A DNA stretch of 64,000 nt from Mastigias papua (taxonomy: Eukaryota; Cnidaria; Scyphozoa; Rhizostomeae; Mastigiidae): the NCBI GenBank assembly GCA_964019165.1, contig OZ025269.1, positions 5,793,379-5,857,378 of the forward strand, read 5' to 3'. The position numbers and the translations under genes are program-made. The notes beneath the pieces were generated by a model, which saw nothing but the letters and a program-made list of their open reading frames with translations, was not told where the DNA came from and did no database searches. Of this stretch, positions 22,345-48,586 are shown piece after piece; within the stretch, counting starts at the first letter, position 1, and each line of letters opens with the position of its first letter.

Positions 22345-22570
22345 TTTGAAAGAAACAGGCGCCAGAACTTTTCGCGCTAATTTGTTCGTGCTTCCAGCCC
22401 TCCCAAGCGGGCTGGAAAACTCTCGTATAAACAAGCATGCAAATCCAGCCCTCTTAGGAGAGCTAGCCTTCCGAGGAGGGCTGGCTCTGCTCATATAAAC
22501 AGGCCCTTAGAAACTCACATTAATTAACTTTGCTGAATGCTTAAGACAATAAACATTCATCAAGTGTGAG

Positions 22571-22754
22571 TGTTGAGAGAATGAAAGATGACTATGTTTA
22601 TTTAACTGTGATAGACACTTCAGCTATCATTTTCATGCTTATATAATTTTTACTCATCCTGTTGTCTGTTATTCTTTGACTTTTCCGATGCTGTTTATGC
22701 TTATACTACTCGCGTTTTATCTCTCGTCTTAACCTGCGCTACAGTATTTTATCA
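22571..22754 (+). repeat. copia 3' LTR
   Basis: 184 bp, TG...CA ends, followed by the TTTGC duplication. The 60 bp between the Harbinger end and this LTR is remaining copia sequence. Confidence 0.92.
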
Positions 22755-22759
22755 TTTGC

Positions 22760-23345
22760 AAGTCAATACACATACAAGCTATTGCTTATTGCATATGAGA
22801 ATTAAAAATAGTATTGCACTGTTAACTGTTTTACTTCTTTCTTGACATTCTTCCAGCTGCTCTTTTTGCTACTATTTTGTTTTTCTGTATTGGCCATGGG
22901 GTAGTCAGTATATATTTGCTCGCCATTATATCTTCACAGTTGTGTATTAATAAGAGAAGTCTAGAGTATATTATATGTGTTGTGATACTTATACCATTAA
23001 AAAAATTATTAAGACGAAGAATCCGAACAGAAACAAAATCCAGAACAGAATTAACGATGAAAATAGAAGTTTCTATTGCTATTCCGCGAAAAAGCGAGAA
23101 AATTCTCTTGGCATATTGGAAGCTTTTTCATCCGACACTGGTCAGAGTATGAAACATCGGCTAACGACCGAAAAGTGATCCGAAGTATATAACTAGATAC
23201 GGATAGATTCATATGACCAGATGAATACTGCGTCTAACTACTACATCAAATAATATTCCAATTTTCAATATATGAAGATAAAAAACACGATTCATGAGAA
23301 TCACATCACAAAATAATCATGTCTCCTCTCTGCTCAACAAAACTA
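22760..23345. other. Non-coding downstream of MTIF2
   Basis: Sequence 3' of the MTIF2 stop codon (minus strand) containing hammerhead-like copy 5. No other gene was recognised. Confidence 0.4.
23112..23151 (-). ncRNA. Hammerhead-like motif, copy 5 (decayed)
   Basis: On the minus strand: CATACT, CTGACCA (a core G lost), GTGTCGGAT, GAAA, and AATATG as a stem I partner with one mismatch. The cleavage triplet has become TCC. It shares the upstream 'cttttcggtcgttagccgat' context and the downstream 'ttttcgcggaatag' with the other copies. Confidence 0.5.
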
Positions 23346-38182
<14,837 letters not shown>

Positions 38183-38199
38183 CTAAAGAGAAATTTGAC

Positions 38200-41100
38200 A
38201 ATCTTGCATAAACAAAGAACTAAGAAACAAAAACAAAGAACCAAATAATAACCAGATAAACACTCAAATGGAAGTGTACTTGTAATGTTGCTACAATTAC
38301 TTGGTGCTTTTGGAACAGAGACACAACCTAGCTGCATAGATATCTTAGGCATAAGATAGAGCAAATTACTCTCATCACAGAAACAAACTACCATGTTGTG
38401 TTGTGAGAAACTCATATAGAACATATATGATTCAAGCCAGTAAATATTTCTTCTTTGAAAAAACAACCTACTCATATTTATACAATCTAGTTGTTTACCG
38501 TAAAATAAATCTCATGAGAAAGCCATGACTAAAACATGAAATAATGAAAACATGACATGACAAAAACATGGAATGGCAAAAACATGAAAATGTTATATCA
38601 CAACACCTCCCTTTTTACAGTTTATACAGAGTTTTCCATATTTTCAAGTACTTTAAGGGAAGGTTTAATTAGCCTCTTTGGTCTACTTAAACTATTTCAA
38701 GGATGAGTTCTTCTTCTTTGAGGAGATGCATCTAGTGTTGTTATTTCTGGTTCAATTGCTCTTGCTTCTGGTTCAACTGCTCTTGTTGCAGGTGGTAATG
38801 GTGTAATCTGGCCCTGTTATGCTTCATCTCAGGTGTGACAGGCCTTTCAATGTGTAAATTAGGTGCACGCTGCCAATCACAAGAGTGGACTCATTTGCAC
38901 ACACTACATATATAACTGTGAGAGTTTTCCTTAATACTTGCATGTATATTTTTCATAAGCCAGGCACACACAACAAATCAAGCTTGTGAACTGAGCTAGG
39001 CAAATGCCTGCTCACTTGTGCATATCTCATTGCCGCATATCTCATTGATAGCACACATCTCATTGACGGGTCTGCAATGACCATCTGTATTTCCCAGCTT
39101 TTCATTTACACACAGATTTCTATTTATTTTTACTGAGTGCTCCCATGTCAGTAAGTACTCTTCTCTAATATAATGAGCATCACCTCTCTGAGGTCAAACA
39201 TCAAATGTGCACCTGGTGCTCATTACCAAGAATGCAAAAAAGCATTATTCTAAACTTTTCACAATATAAAGCATAGCAATATACACACCACAGTGCCAGG
39301 CAACCTTCTACTTTGAACAGAATGAAGTAGCCTATTTTGTTTTATAAAGTAAGATAGATGACATCTACTCTCCTAAAACACAAGTGGAAAAACAAAATTT
39401 ATAGGAAGATTCTTAAAAGTGACAGAAAGAGGGATACAGTTCTTACATACCCAACTCAAAGGCTTAGCTCAGTATGAACTGAATAATATAGTATTATGCA
39501 GTTCATATTGAACTTAGCCTCTGAATATAATTACTACATCAAGTATTCTTGCAGCCTTCAATCCACCAAAACCAAGTCTCCTTTTTTACATGGATGTGTG
39601 CCAGTGGTGACTTCCATGGAGGTTTCACATGGCAAAGCCTCCTTGTTAAATGAATATCTTATTTGGAGAAGCTGCACTTCCCTAATGTTTGAAAATATTT
39701 TTCATTGATCTTGCCTTCAAAGTTGCCCTTATAGACATCCAAAATATAAATGACTTTGCTGATGTACAGTTCTCCAGGTTTCAGGCTGAATTTCCAGGTT
39801 TTTTAAAAGCAAAATTACATAAATATCCATATCTCTGAGCCTTAGGGGTTGGCAGGTCTCCAAAGATTAATTAAATCACTAAGCAAAATCCATCAATACC
39901 TTTGCACATCATACATGCTTTCTACCTCATCAAAATAGTTTCACCTGACTTTTCAATTTGATCCAGGCCTGCATAGAGGTGGGGTGGGACCTGTGCAGTG
40001 GCAAAGCCTAGGTCATCTCTTTGGGGGAGGCAGAAGAGTGAATAAATCAAGAGATGACAGGTGTTGGTCCTACAGTGGTAGTGACAGATATTGACAAGGG
40101 GGAGAGAAAGTTAAAGATTTTTTGACTGCATCCTGTTAATCCTAATGAAACACCCTTTTCAATATAGAGATACATCTTTTCTAGATAAAACATGGCAGAC
40201 GATATCATTGAAACTTCAATAGACCTCTTGTCTTTTCTGGATGGAACAATATCTTCATACAATTCTACCCCATCCTCAGAATGGTTGGGGGTATTTACCC
40301 ACCCATACATCCCCATGGCTTTACCACTGAAGTCCTATGGGTTGCCACCATGAATAAATTTAGTCCTGACTTCACCCTTCGCTGGATCCAAAAACAAATT
40401 TCTCAGAATCCCTCTCTTTAATGAACCACCCTAAATGAAAATGAAAAGTGTTTGAAGTTTGGCAAGGTGCTCAGAGGAGCTGTACTCTGGGCATTAAGAA
40501 GCTGCAACTATAGCGAAGTAATCTTGTCAAACCTTGATAGTGTATGCCATTTGTTTCCAGATTTTTCCCAGATTCATCCTTTTTCAGATACTATACCTTC
40601 TACTGTGGAGTAACTACCTCCCTCTGCCCCCTGGCAATACCAATGAGCCCAAGGCAAATGGGAAAATGGGCCCCCTTTTGACATCATAATGACATCCAAA
40701 AATCACCAAAGAATTATTTCATAGATTTTGGGGTTCCTCTCAATATCAGGGCCTTAAACCTAAGGCTGTCTGTCTTTCCTGCCCCCTCTAGGCAAGCCTG
40801 CTCAGTTAATATACCTCATCAATAGACCTACCTTTCTCTACACTCCATATACTACAGAGGCCAAGCTGCAGCAGTGAGCCCAGACTGCTAGCATAAAAAT
40901 CTGGAGTGTGCTTGCGAAACCCTGCAGTGCAGAGTTTAGCAAGTACACACTTCAGGCTTTTATTAGCAAATGGTGTTGCACAGTCTGAAATGGGTATGGC
41001 AAGATGCTGAAAGGTATGACAGGGTGTGGTGTACAAGGTCAATGTCACTCCATAGAAAAATGCTCCTGCTATCATAATGATAGTAATGTAGTATTTGTAT

Positions 41101-41900
41101 TACAGTTTTATTCCACAACACAAAGTACAGAAAATAGCCAAACTTAACCAAATGCACACTTTCACACCAACAACAAGCACAGATCTAAGGCGGTGAAGGA
41201 TCATGGCCCCCACATGGCAATACTTCGCATTCCAACAAGTTGCGTTCAGAGGGGCATGCCACATGGAGTAGAGCAGAAAATGAATAAAAAATGAATTGAG
41301 CACTCTAAACAGCACGCCAAAAGTTTAAGAAGGGAGTGGCTGTGAACAATGCCCACTCCAAACAATTCTATTTGCGAAATGGCCCCACCCAAAACCGACC
41401 TCTGGGTCCACCTATGCCTGACATTCTGCTCGTCCACACTCGAGATCTCATCGAAAAAGGCCAAACCCTGCAGTCCGGATTGGAGCCAGATCAGAGGGGG
41501 CGGATATGCAGTATAGCTGCACACAGAGGGATTTCAATACTTATCGAAGTACATAAGTAATTGGCATTTAATGCTAAACTTTCTATCACCTGTTTCGACT
41601 CTATGCATTGTAAGGAGTAATTTCGTTTAGAATTTACGGTGATTTGGCTGTAACCCTAAACTGCATATATGGCCATTGCGGACTTTTCCCCAGTAGGAGT
41701 CAGTAAGTTACAAAATGTCCTAACCTATTTCATCTGTAAAACCGCACGTGTATAAACTTACCAGTCTAAATAGATTACTTGAAACATATTTCATATACAT
41801 AGCCATCTTCATAAACCTTCATCAAAACGTTTATTCAGCGAGGAATGACTTTCTGCTTTATTGGCATAAGTCCTGCGGGCCATTCCATGTTCTCTGCAAA
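38200..41900. other. Intergenic, decayed repeats, no firm gene
   Basis: Between MTIF2 and DMRT. On the minus strand a degenerate frame at about 38640-38800 (ITPLPPATRAVEPEARAIEP, then RPKRLIKPSLK) and another at 39500-39700 (TGTHPCKKGDLVLVD) look like the tail of an LTR-retrotransposon polyprotein, at low confidence. The unseen first MTIF2 exon could also lie here. Confidence 0.35.
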
Positions 41901-42326
41901 GAGGGTTCACTTTGCCTCACTTCTATGCTTCATTTCGAAAAGGGAATTTTGAAACGAGGTCAATCTTGAATCTGAGAGAAAATTTACGGAAGACCTTTGG
42001 CGCAGAGCGTCAAGTCGGAGACAATTTGGCGCACTATTTTGGAGCATAACAATGCTGCAAGCAATTTTTGGAGCAGCTATGTGGCACGACGATCATTGAA
42101 GTCACCACAACCAAGTGGCATTTTGTGCATTTAATCATTAACTTATCCCTCTATTTTCTATAAGTCAAAACTTTAATGTCTTACTCAAGATCTTCACAGT
42201 GCAAAGGAAACTGCGCAATTCATGCTTGTGCAGCAGAAAATATTGCGGATGAAAAATCTTCTGCCCATTCTTAATTTCAGATTCACCTTGAGTTGGTATT
42301 TTAAAAAGAGTAATATCAATTCGAAG

Positions 42327-42472
42327 CAGGGACGCCTACACTGGAGGGGGCAGGGGGCAGCTGCCCCTCCTGCCCTTTCCAAGGACTTAAGTATTTTAGT
42401 GCAAAAGTGCTTATAATGTGGTCTCAATAGGAAACTTGCCCCCCCTGCCCTCGGTACGGGCAGGCGTGCCTG
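42327..42472 (+). mobile_element. hAT-type MITE with perfect 8-bp duplication
   Basis: 146 bp with inverted ends 'cagggacgcctac' and 'gcaggcgtgcctg'. The flanking duplication ATTCGAAG is perfect (42319-42326 and 42473-42480). GC-rich for this region, non-coding. Confidence 0.92.
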
Positions 42473-43169
42473 ATTCGAAGGCACATAACCAATGTGAAGT
42501 TAGCTAATTGAGCGTGATAATGATTTTGCAAATTTTGCGACTGTAAAGATTTGTCTTGGATCCACCCATGCTTCCAAACTTTTGAGTTTAGCAGCATTTC
42601 CTCTTCACTTCATTCTCTATTTTCTTTTTATTTTGGCAAAAATACGTCTTACTACACAGCTACAAGCATTATAAGCAGCCGTAAATGCTATTTCAGCCAC
42701 ATATTATTCAATGATTTAAACAGAATTCAACAACTCTTTTCCTAAAGCAATGTCATATAATGATATTTTAACAAAAAATCTTGCTGTGAACTCCGTATAT
42801 AATTCATTGAACAAAGTCTACTTGCAGCAGTGAAAGGACACTTTGTATTGTATGAACCTGAGTAGTAAGAAGTGTCTATTCCTGAATAAAGGGAAAATAA
42901 AAAAGAAGTGGAGACAAAATGCTACCAGTCAAATTCGTGTTTACATTCAAAGAAGATTGATCATTAAAAGTCGCATGTTAGTGTTTCTGGGTTTCGATGA
43001 TCTCAATGGGTTTTAATAGACTACATCTCCTATCGACGAATTCCTAGTGGGCTTCATCCTGCCGATCACCGGTCCAATGGAGCCTTTCTAGTTCCTAATT
43101 TGGCTCTACATCACTGTTTTATTCAATAATTTGCATAAACTATTAACTAAGTAATTTTGTAGGTCAAAA

Positions 43170-43690
43170 GGATCTGTTCAGAAAGTCAGAAGATCAATGT
43201 TTGTGTGCCCCACGACTCATGTCTGGGCCCCTTTCTTTTTCTTATTAACATTAATGATCTATCACATACTGTCTAAAAGTCTGTCTTCTCCATGTATGCT
43301 GATAGCAGGAGTAGGGATATGAATGCCTTTAATGAAACTATCAACAACGATCTCATACAACTATACAATTGGCTTAAAAGCAATAAACTTTCAGTAAATA
43401 TTTCCAGAGCAAATTCCATGCTTGTTTCTACAAAGAAATAACATAGCATCCTCAAGAATCGTAGTGAAGATTTGCATGTGAAGATTTACAGTTGAGAGCT
43501 TGAAGCTTGAAGAGAAATCAAAGAACGAGATACATTGGTGTGGCGATTGAAAATTCTTTTAAATGGAAGTAACATAAAAGCAGCCTCGACTAAAGCTTAT
43601 AGAAATACTGCCTTTCTAAGGCATGCCAAAAACTTTCCTACAACAGGAAACACTAAGGATCCTATACACAGGTACAGTAAAAACCCATAT
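43170..43690 (+). pseudogene. LINE reverse transcriptase fragment
   Basis: Frames on the plus strand give a B motif (CLGPFLFLININDLSHTV), a degenerate catalytic motif (MYADS where YADD is expected), LYNWLKSNKLSVNI, SMLVSTKK, and the tail IKAASTKAYRNTAFLRHAKN. Stops and frameshifts are present. It is a different LINE clade from the minus-strand copies at 9371-11090. Confidence 0.75.
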
Positions 43691-43788
43691 AAAAGGACCT
43701 TTTTTATGGGCCTAAGTTAAAAAGGCTCTTATAAATAAAATATATGAATAAATAATTATGGATATTAGCTCATAATAACAAATATTCC

Positions 43789-43928
43789 CTACTCAGTATG
43801 CATCAGGAAATGGTCTTCTTCTCTTGAAAGAAAAGTCCCAGTTTTTGCTGGACCAGCAAAAGCCAGAATTCCACCAATGTCAATGATGGCTTCTACTTTG
43901 GCAACCCCCTGGACGTCAAAGGCTTCAA
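43789..43928 (-). other. Unrecognised exon-like segment
   Basis: The minus strand has a TTTCCTAG acceptor-like border followed by a clean 46-codon frame (EAFDVQGVAKVEAIIDIGGI, then LAFAGPAKTGTFLSREEDHF) and a stop at 43789. Amino acid use looks protein-like, unlike its surroundings. It could be a terminal exon of an unseen gene or a piece of an old transposon. I do not recognise it. Confidence 0.3.
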
Positions 43929-44699
43929 CTAGGAAACGTTAAACAGTAATTGTGTTGAATGCGATTTTAAAGCTAAAAGCATGTAATGACGCCAGTATAA
44001 TAGCTGGAATAGTTCGGACTAGGAAACAAGCATAGCGAACTATCAACTAGAATGACAAGAGGGAGAAATTTCCTCCCTGGACGACAAGGATGGCGATTTA
44101 AGCCACTTAGTTTTATAGTAACTGACACTGATAAAATCTGGTTAATTACTAAGGAAGATATGAACAACTTAGGAAGAGCTGACAAAGTTGATAGATAGTC
44201 CAAACCGCGGTTTTCACTGCTTTCTCCCGGTCTACCGGTCATTATACATTTTCCCCCAGTTGATTTTTGCAAACTCAAGTGATATTTTCTGTTTTCAAAA
44301 ATTTCCTGGTTTACATTCGACGTTATACACGTTTGAAAGAACTGTCAAATAATGTTCTGACGCTTAGAATCATTATGGAGGTACCTTTTATTTCACTGCC
44401 CATGATTATTTTTGTTGCAATCTATTTGCCAAGCACAATTTTTCAACTATATTTATGTTTCTGGCAAATTTTGGATATGCCCCAGTTTATGGCCAAATCT
44501 CCCTGCTTTTCTTAAGGAAAAACTCCAAACCTCCAGGTTTTGAAAATTCTAGGTTGACAGGTCTGAAAAAGATACGGCCTAGTTGTCACTACAATTTCCC
44601 ATAAGAATAGCAGAGTGAAATAGTTTAAGCATTCATTCAACTGAGGCCTATTAGAAGGTATTCGCACAGTAGACAGAAGGTGACGGGTGTATCACTTGT

Positions 44700-45360
44700 A
44701 GCAAAAAAATGTCCAAGGTTTTTGTAAATTTTATGATGTTTTATAATGATTTTTGCGACTTTCGTGATTTTTTGCGATTTTCTGTGATTTTTGGTGACTT
44801 TTAATGGGATTTTTGCGCACTTTTTGTATAAGGAGCCATTTTACAAGGAAACTATATGTAGAATGCCAAAATATTTAAAGAACTTTCACCACTAATGGAA
44901 AATTCTCCAAGGAACTCTTCAATTTCAAAAAATTACATACCAGCAAGCAATCAAGAATTAGGAAGCCCGGTTCCGTTCATTTGCAGCCAACATGAGCATA
45001 GATTGTTTCAAGTGTTTCATGTTAAATTGGTCTTTAGCCAAAATTAAGGGCAAAACTCAGAATTTCAATTTTTTACTGGTGTCTGTACCATTTATATGGC
45101 TGTAAAAAGGGGAGTACAAATTAAGGAACTGTCATAGAGCTTTTAGAACTACAATGTGATCAATGGACGTCCGAAAATAAGTTTGCTTTTGTAATCTTGA
45201 TGTTAAATGCTATCATAGAAAAGAACAGATTTAAAGTTCGAGCTCATGTTTATCACGCGAGAAGTCTGATTGTAAGTGATGAATCAGGACTGTCAGGTAG
45301 ATGTTATTTGTATTGGAAATTTTGGTTTTGGGCTTTGAGCTAGGTTCCCTATAAAATAAA
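44700..45360 (+). repeat. 420-bp dispersed repeat, copy 1, flanked by gtgattttt arrays
   Basis: The core (44827-45180 plus 45325-45360) matches 55950-56375 block by block: 'agcaatcaagaattaggaag', 'gtgtctgtaccatt', 'gagctaggttcc'. It is split by about 145 bp of unrelated sequence. Degenerate 'tttgtgattttt' arrays lie on both sides (44700-44826 and 45400-45535) in the same orientation. Confidence 0.7.
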
Positions 45361-45734
45361 AAGCGTGTATTCTTTTGTGGGTTTACTGTCAGCTTTGGGA
45401 CCTTTGTGATTTTTTTGTGACATTTAATGTGATTTTTCATTACTCTTTCGTGAATTTGCTGTGACCTTCGTAATTTTTTGCCATTTTTGTGACCTTTGTG
45501 ATTTTTTGTTATTGATTTTTGTGATTTTCTAACTTTTTTACAAATTGTTCAAGAATTTTCCGAGTGATATACCCTGAACACAAAGCAGTCTGGGAAGATT
45601 GTAAGGAATTAGTTGAAATTAGGAACAATTTGGTCCTTTCGTTGGAAAGGAATGCTCTGATGTCATTTACCCTAACAGGTCCAATCATTTCAGCATGGAA
45701 TAAATTCAATAAATAATAAATAATACCAGTGTTG

Positions 45735-45838
45735 ACGATGATGATTATGATGATGATGATGATTATGATGATTATGATAATGATTATGACGATGATGATG
45801 GTGATTACGATAATGATTATGATGATGATGGTGATGAT
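45735..45838 (+). repeat. (GAT)n-type microsatellite
   Basis: About 100 bp of GAT/TAT/GAC units directly ahead of SINE-like copy C, mirroring the arrangement at 5473-6051. Confidence 0.9.
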
Positions 45839-46150
45839 GCTAGCCCACCCATGGTTGGAGACCTCCTCGTGGTGTTGGGCGGGCACAAAGAGACACTGCC
45901 CTTCAAGTTGATAGCGAGTCATTTTGCAAAGATTCAGAATTGGGGCAGTTGTTGATAACTTGTAGCAAACAGTCCAACCAGGCCCCGATGGTGAACAACA
46001 AGCTCAGCAGATCAGACTGCAGTTCTGCCAAGTAACTGTCGGGGCAACAGAGTGGATTGAGTGTAGCCGACTCAATCACCTCTTTTAAGCAATTGATACG
46101 CGGTCCACTGACCCCAGAGTTAGTCTCAGGCCCGTGTGGGGCGTAACGTG
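45838..46150 (+). repeat. SINE-like dispersed repeat, copy C
   Basis: Plus-strand copy from 'gctagcccacccatggttgg' to 'ggcgtaacgtgaagaagaag', then a short (gat)n tail. Diverged from A and B by many substitutions. Confidence 0.75.
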
Positions 46151-46171
46151 AAGAAGAAGATGATGATAATG

Positions 46172-46497
46172 CTAGCTAGCACATGACTGGAGACCTCCTC
46201 GTGGTGGTGAGCGGGAACAGATAGTCTCTGCCCTTAAATAAAAGTTTATATCGATTCATTTCACAGAGGTTCAGAATTGGGGTAGCTGTTGATGACATGT
46301 GGCAAACTGTCAAACCAAGCCCCTCAGTGAAAATCAGGCTCAACAGCTTCTGGCTGCAGTTCTACTAAATACCTAACTGTTGGGGTAATCATGGATTGAA
46401 TGTAACCGATTCATTCACCTCTTTTAAACAATTGGTAGGCGGTCAACGATTTCAGGGTCAACCCTGGCCCCGTAAGGGGCGTAATGGAATGACAAAG
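46172..46497 (+). repeat. SINE-like dispersed repeat, copy D
   Basis: Plus-strand copy starting near 'actggagacctcctcgtggt' and ending 'ccccgtaaggggcgtaatgg'. It is followed by 'gacaaagagacaggcagaca', which runs into the tetranucleotide microsatellite at 46500-46712. Confidence 0.75.
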
Positions 46498-46499
46498 AG

Positions 46500-46649
46500 A
46501 CAGGCAGACAGACGGACAGACACACAGAGAGTCAGATGGGCAGACAGGTAGGCAGACAGATAGGCAGACAGATAGGCAGACAGATAGGCAGACAGATAGG
46601 CAGACAGATAGGCAGACAGATAGGCAGACAGATAGGCAAGCAGAAAGAC

Positions 46650-46682
<33 letters not shown>

Positions 46683-46712
46683 GGCGGACGGACGGACGGA
46701 CGAACGGACGAA
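46500..46712 (+). repeat. (CAGACAGATAGG)n-type microsatellite
   Basis: Units of 'cagacagatagg' repeated about ten times, then 'cagacaga' and 'cggacgga' runs. It begins in the tail of SINE-like copy D. Confidence 0.93.
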
Positions 46713-46899
46713 TGGATGGGCATAAATGATGATCACGATCATGATGGCGAACATGGCCATGGTTATGATGATGATAACAATGCTGATGAGTGTGACAATG
46801 ATCATGATATTGATCTGTACCATGCAATGTATGGAAAAATTAATAATAGCTATCTCCAGATCGAAAAACTAAGTTTTTCTGCTCTAACACCATCATAAA

Positions 46900-47810
46900 T
46901 ATATGTCACTAATGTGTTACACGGTTTTCTGTCTTTTCCCACCAATCTTGGGTTGTCAAAATGTTCCGAAGTTTTGAACAGGGTGATACTGTATTTATTT
47001 CTAGCTTGAGGTTTCCCTTTAAAACTACAATGTAATTGTGCAACGAGCTTGCTGGCATCATTTGTGGAATAACAGTGAAAATAATTGTTCTCTTGCAAAC
47101 TATGAGACTTTTAATGCAATTATTGAAATGCAAGATATTGCGATAAGGGATTGATATTATTCTATGTAGCAGGGACGGCGCCACGAATCTATATCTTGGG
47201 GGCTGATAACTTTGTTTAGTGAAATAGGAGGGTCAAGGATGGTTGGATCCAACATAGGAGGAATGTTTGTGAATTTTACACTCTAGATTGCCAAAAGGGC
47301 ACCACTCAAATTAAACTTTGACTTAACAGTCTAGTATAGAGCATCAAGGAAAAATCTATAGAGAAAATCCAAGTAGAGAGAAATCCAAATTTAGTGGAAA
47401 AGTTTGGGGAGCTAAAGTCTTTCCTGCTTACTCCCAGAGGCACCGTGATTGAGCGAACTTTCCGTCGTCATGATAGTTCCTAACTATAAAATTTTGCACT
47501 ACTAGTAATAGGAAGCTGATGAAAGAATGAACAACTATATCGAAAGGTATACTTTTTATTCACAATTAAAAAGAAATTGGAAATGTAAAATCTACTGCTT
47601 AACAAAGCTTTTCAATCTTTTGAGATCTCAAGCACCTAACTAAGTGTAACATGTCGGTGAAGTAATCGTATCTACATTGACTTTCTAAGTTGTTTGGATG
47701 TATTGATGATTTAAAGATGCATCTACATTTGTAAGTTTGAGAACAGTATATTAAATTATTGACTACTTGCTAACTTAACATATATGAATCTGCGTCAGCA
47801 TACCCGCCAA
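46900..47810. other. Intergenic, nothing recognised
   Basis: Short frames without motifs. 'cagggacggcgccacgaa' at 47169 resembles the end of the hAT MITE at 42327, but no partner end was found. Confidence 0.35.
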
Positions 47811-47976
47811 ATGTTTGAGAGCCCTGATCAGGTCTTATTTTTCCCAACCTAACTGACCAATCATCATGCTGGATCTTGACTACGCATATGTTCCCCAGCT
47901 AAATTTAGGCCCATTTTGCATGATGATTGGCCAATTAGGCTGGAAGAAAATAGATCTGATCAGAGCTCTCAAACAT
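47811..47976 (-). mobile_element. Small MITE, copy 2 (3' of DMRT)
   Basis: 166 bp with inverted ends 'atgtttgagagccctgatca' and 'tgatcagagctctcaaacat'. The interior matches the MTIF2 intron copy (25208-25366) in reverse. Confidence 0.78.
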
Positions 47977-48586
47977 TAGGCTATGCTATCTGTGTCATGG
48001 TCAGACTTTATTTTGATTAATGGCACGAGGATTTGCATGCTACACACTTGGATATTCTAATATCTGTAGCAATCCTCTCTTTATTCAAGAGAGCTATTGA
48101 TTCTACAATTTCCCAGCATTTGAGATGATGTGTGAATGCGTATAATTTAGGGTGTATGCTGTCTGAGAAGGGTATGCAAAGCATTGTACTTATCAGAGTC
48201 TTAAATCAAATATCCTGAGAGAATGATATTGCTCTAGAACACCGTATACAAGGTGCACAAGATATGTAACATGTCTATAGGATTCGCGTCTCAGCAACGC
48301 CTGCTCGTTTGTCCAGAACATTTGGTATAAAACACCAAATACTATTGTCCTTCACGAAATAGCACTTGCAAGGCAGAATTTGGTTTAAAACGGCTTTTTT
48401 GATTCAAGTTATACAAGAGGTGTACCTAATTCTCCAAAAGTCTATCAAGCCAGTACTAGAGTTTTCCAAATGGCAGGTAGCAGATTGAACTTGATCGTAC
48501 CTGACAATACACTTCAGCATACTACATATATATGTTTTTGCATTGCGCTCGTTTCATGTAGCTGGCCATTGTGAATCGTTTGCTTT

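Larger units (their letters stand above)
19727..22506 (+). mobile_element. PIF/Harbinger DNA transposon nested in copia
   Basis: About 2.8 kb with TTA target duplications (19724-19726 and 22507-22509). Imperfect inverted ends contain 'tcatatg...gctagccctc' on the left and 'gtttatatgagcagagccag' on the right when reverse-complemented. A second end-like block at 19798-19835 leaves the left boundary slightly uncertain. It encodes the two genes normal for this superfamily in convergent orientation: a Myb/SANT-like protein (plus) and a DDE transposase (minus). Both are broken. Confidence 0.82.
14414..22754 (+). mobile_element. Old copia-type LTR retrotransposon with nested insertions
   Basis: LTRs at 14414-14592 and 22571-22754 share TGTTGAG...TATCA ends. 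They are flanked by a perfect 5-bp duplication TTTGC (14409-14413 and 22755-22759). The LTRs differ by roughly a dozen substitutions plus indels, so the insertion is old. The interior has gag, protease, integrase, reverse transcriptase and RNase H in copia order, all with stops and frameshifts. A PIF/Harbinger transposon (19727-22506), a LINE-like fragment (17875-18035) and other pieces sit inside. Removing the Harbinger leaves about 5.6 kb, close to the usual copia length. Confidence 0.93.

Noticed and set aside
40047..40316. 89-codon minus-strand frame considered as the MTIF2 first exon
   Set aside because: No transit-peptide character, no donor in the needed phase, and no similarity to IF-2 N-termini.
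41246..41560. Overlapping open frames on both strands around 41.3 kb
   Set aside because: Neither shows a known motif or splice sites. Antiparallel open frames of this length are expected by chance.
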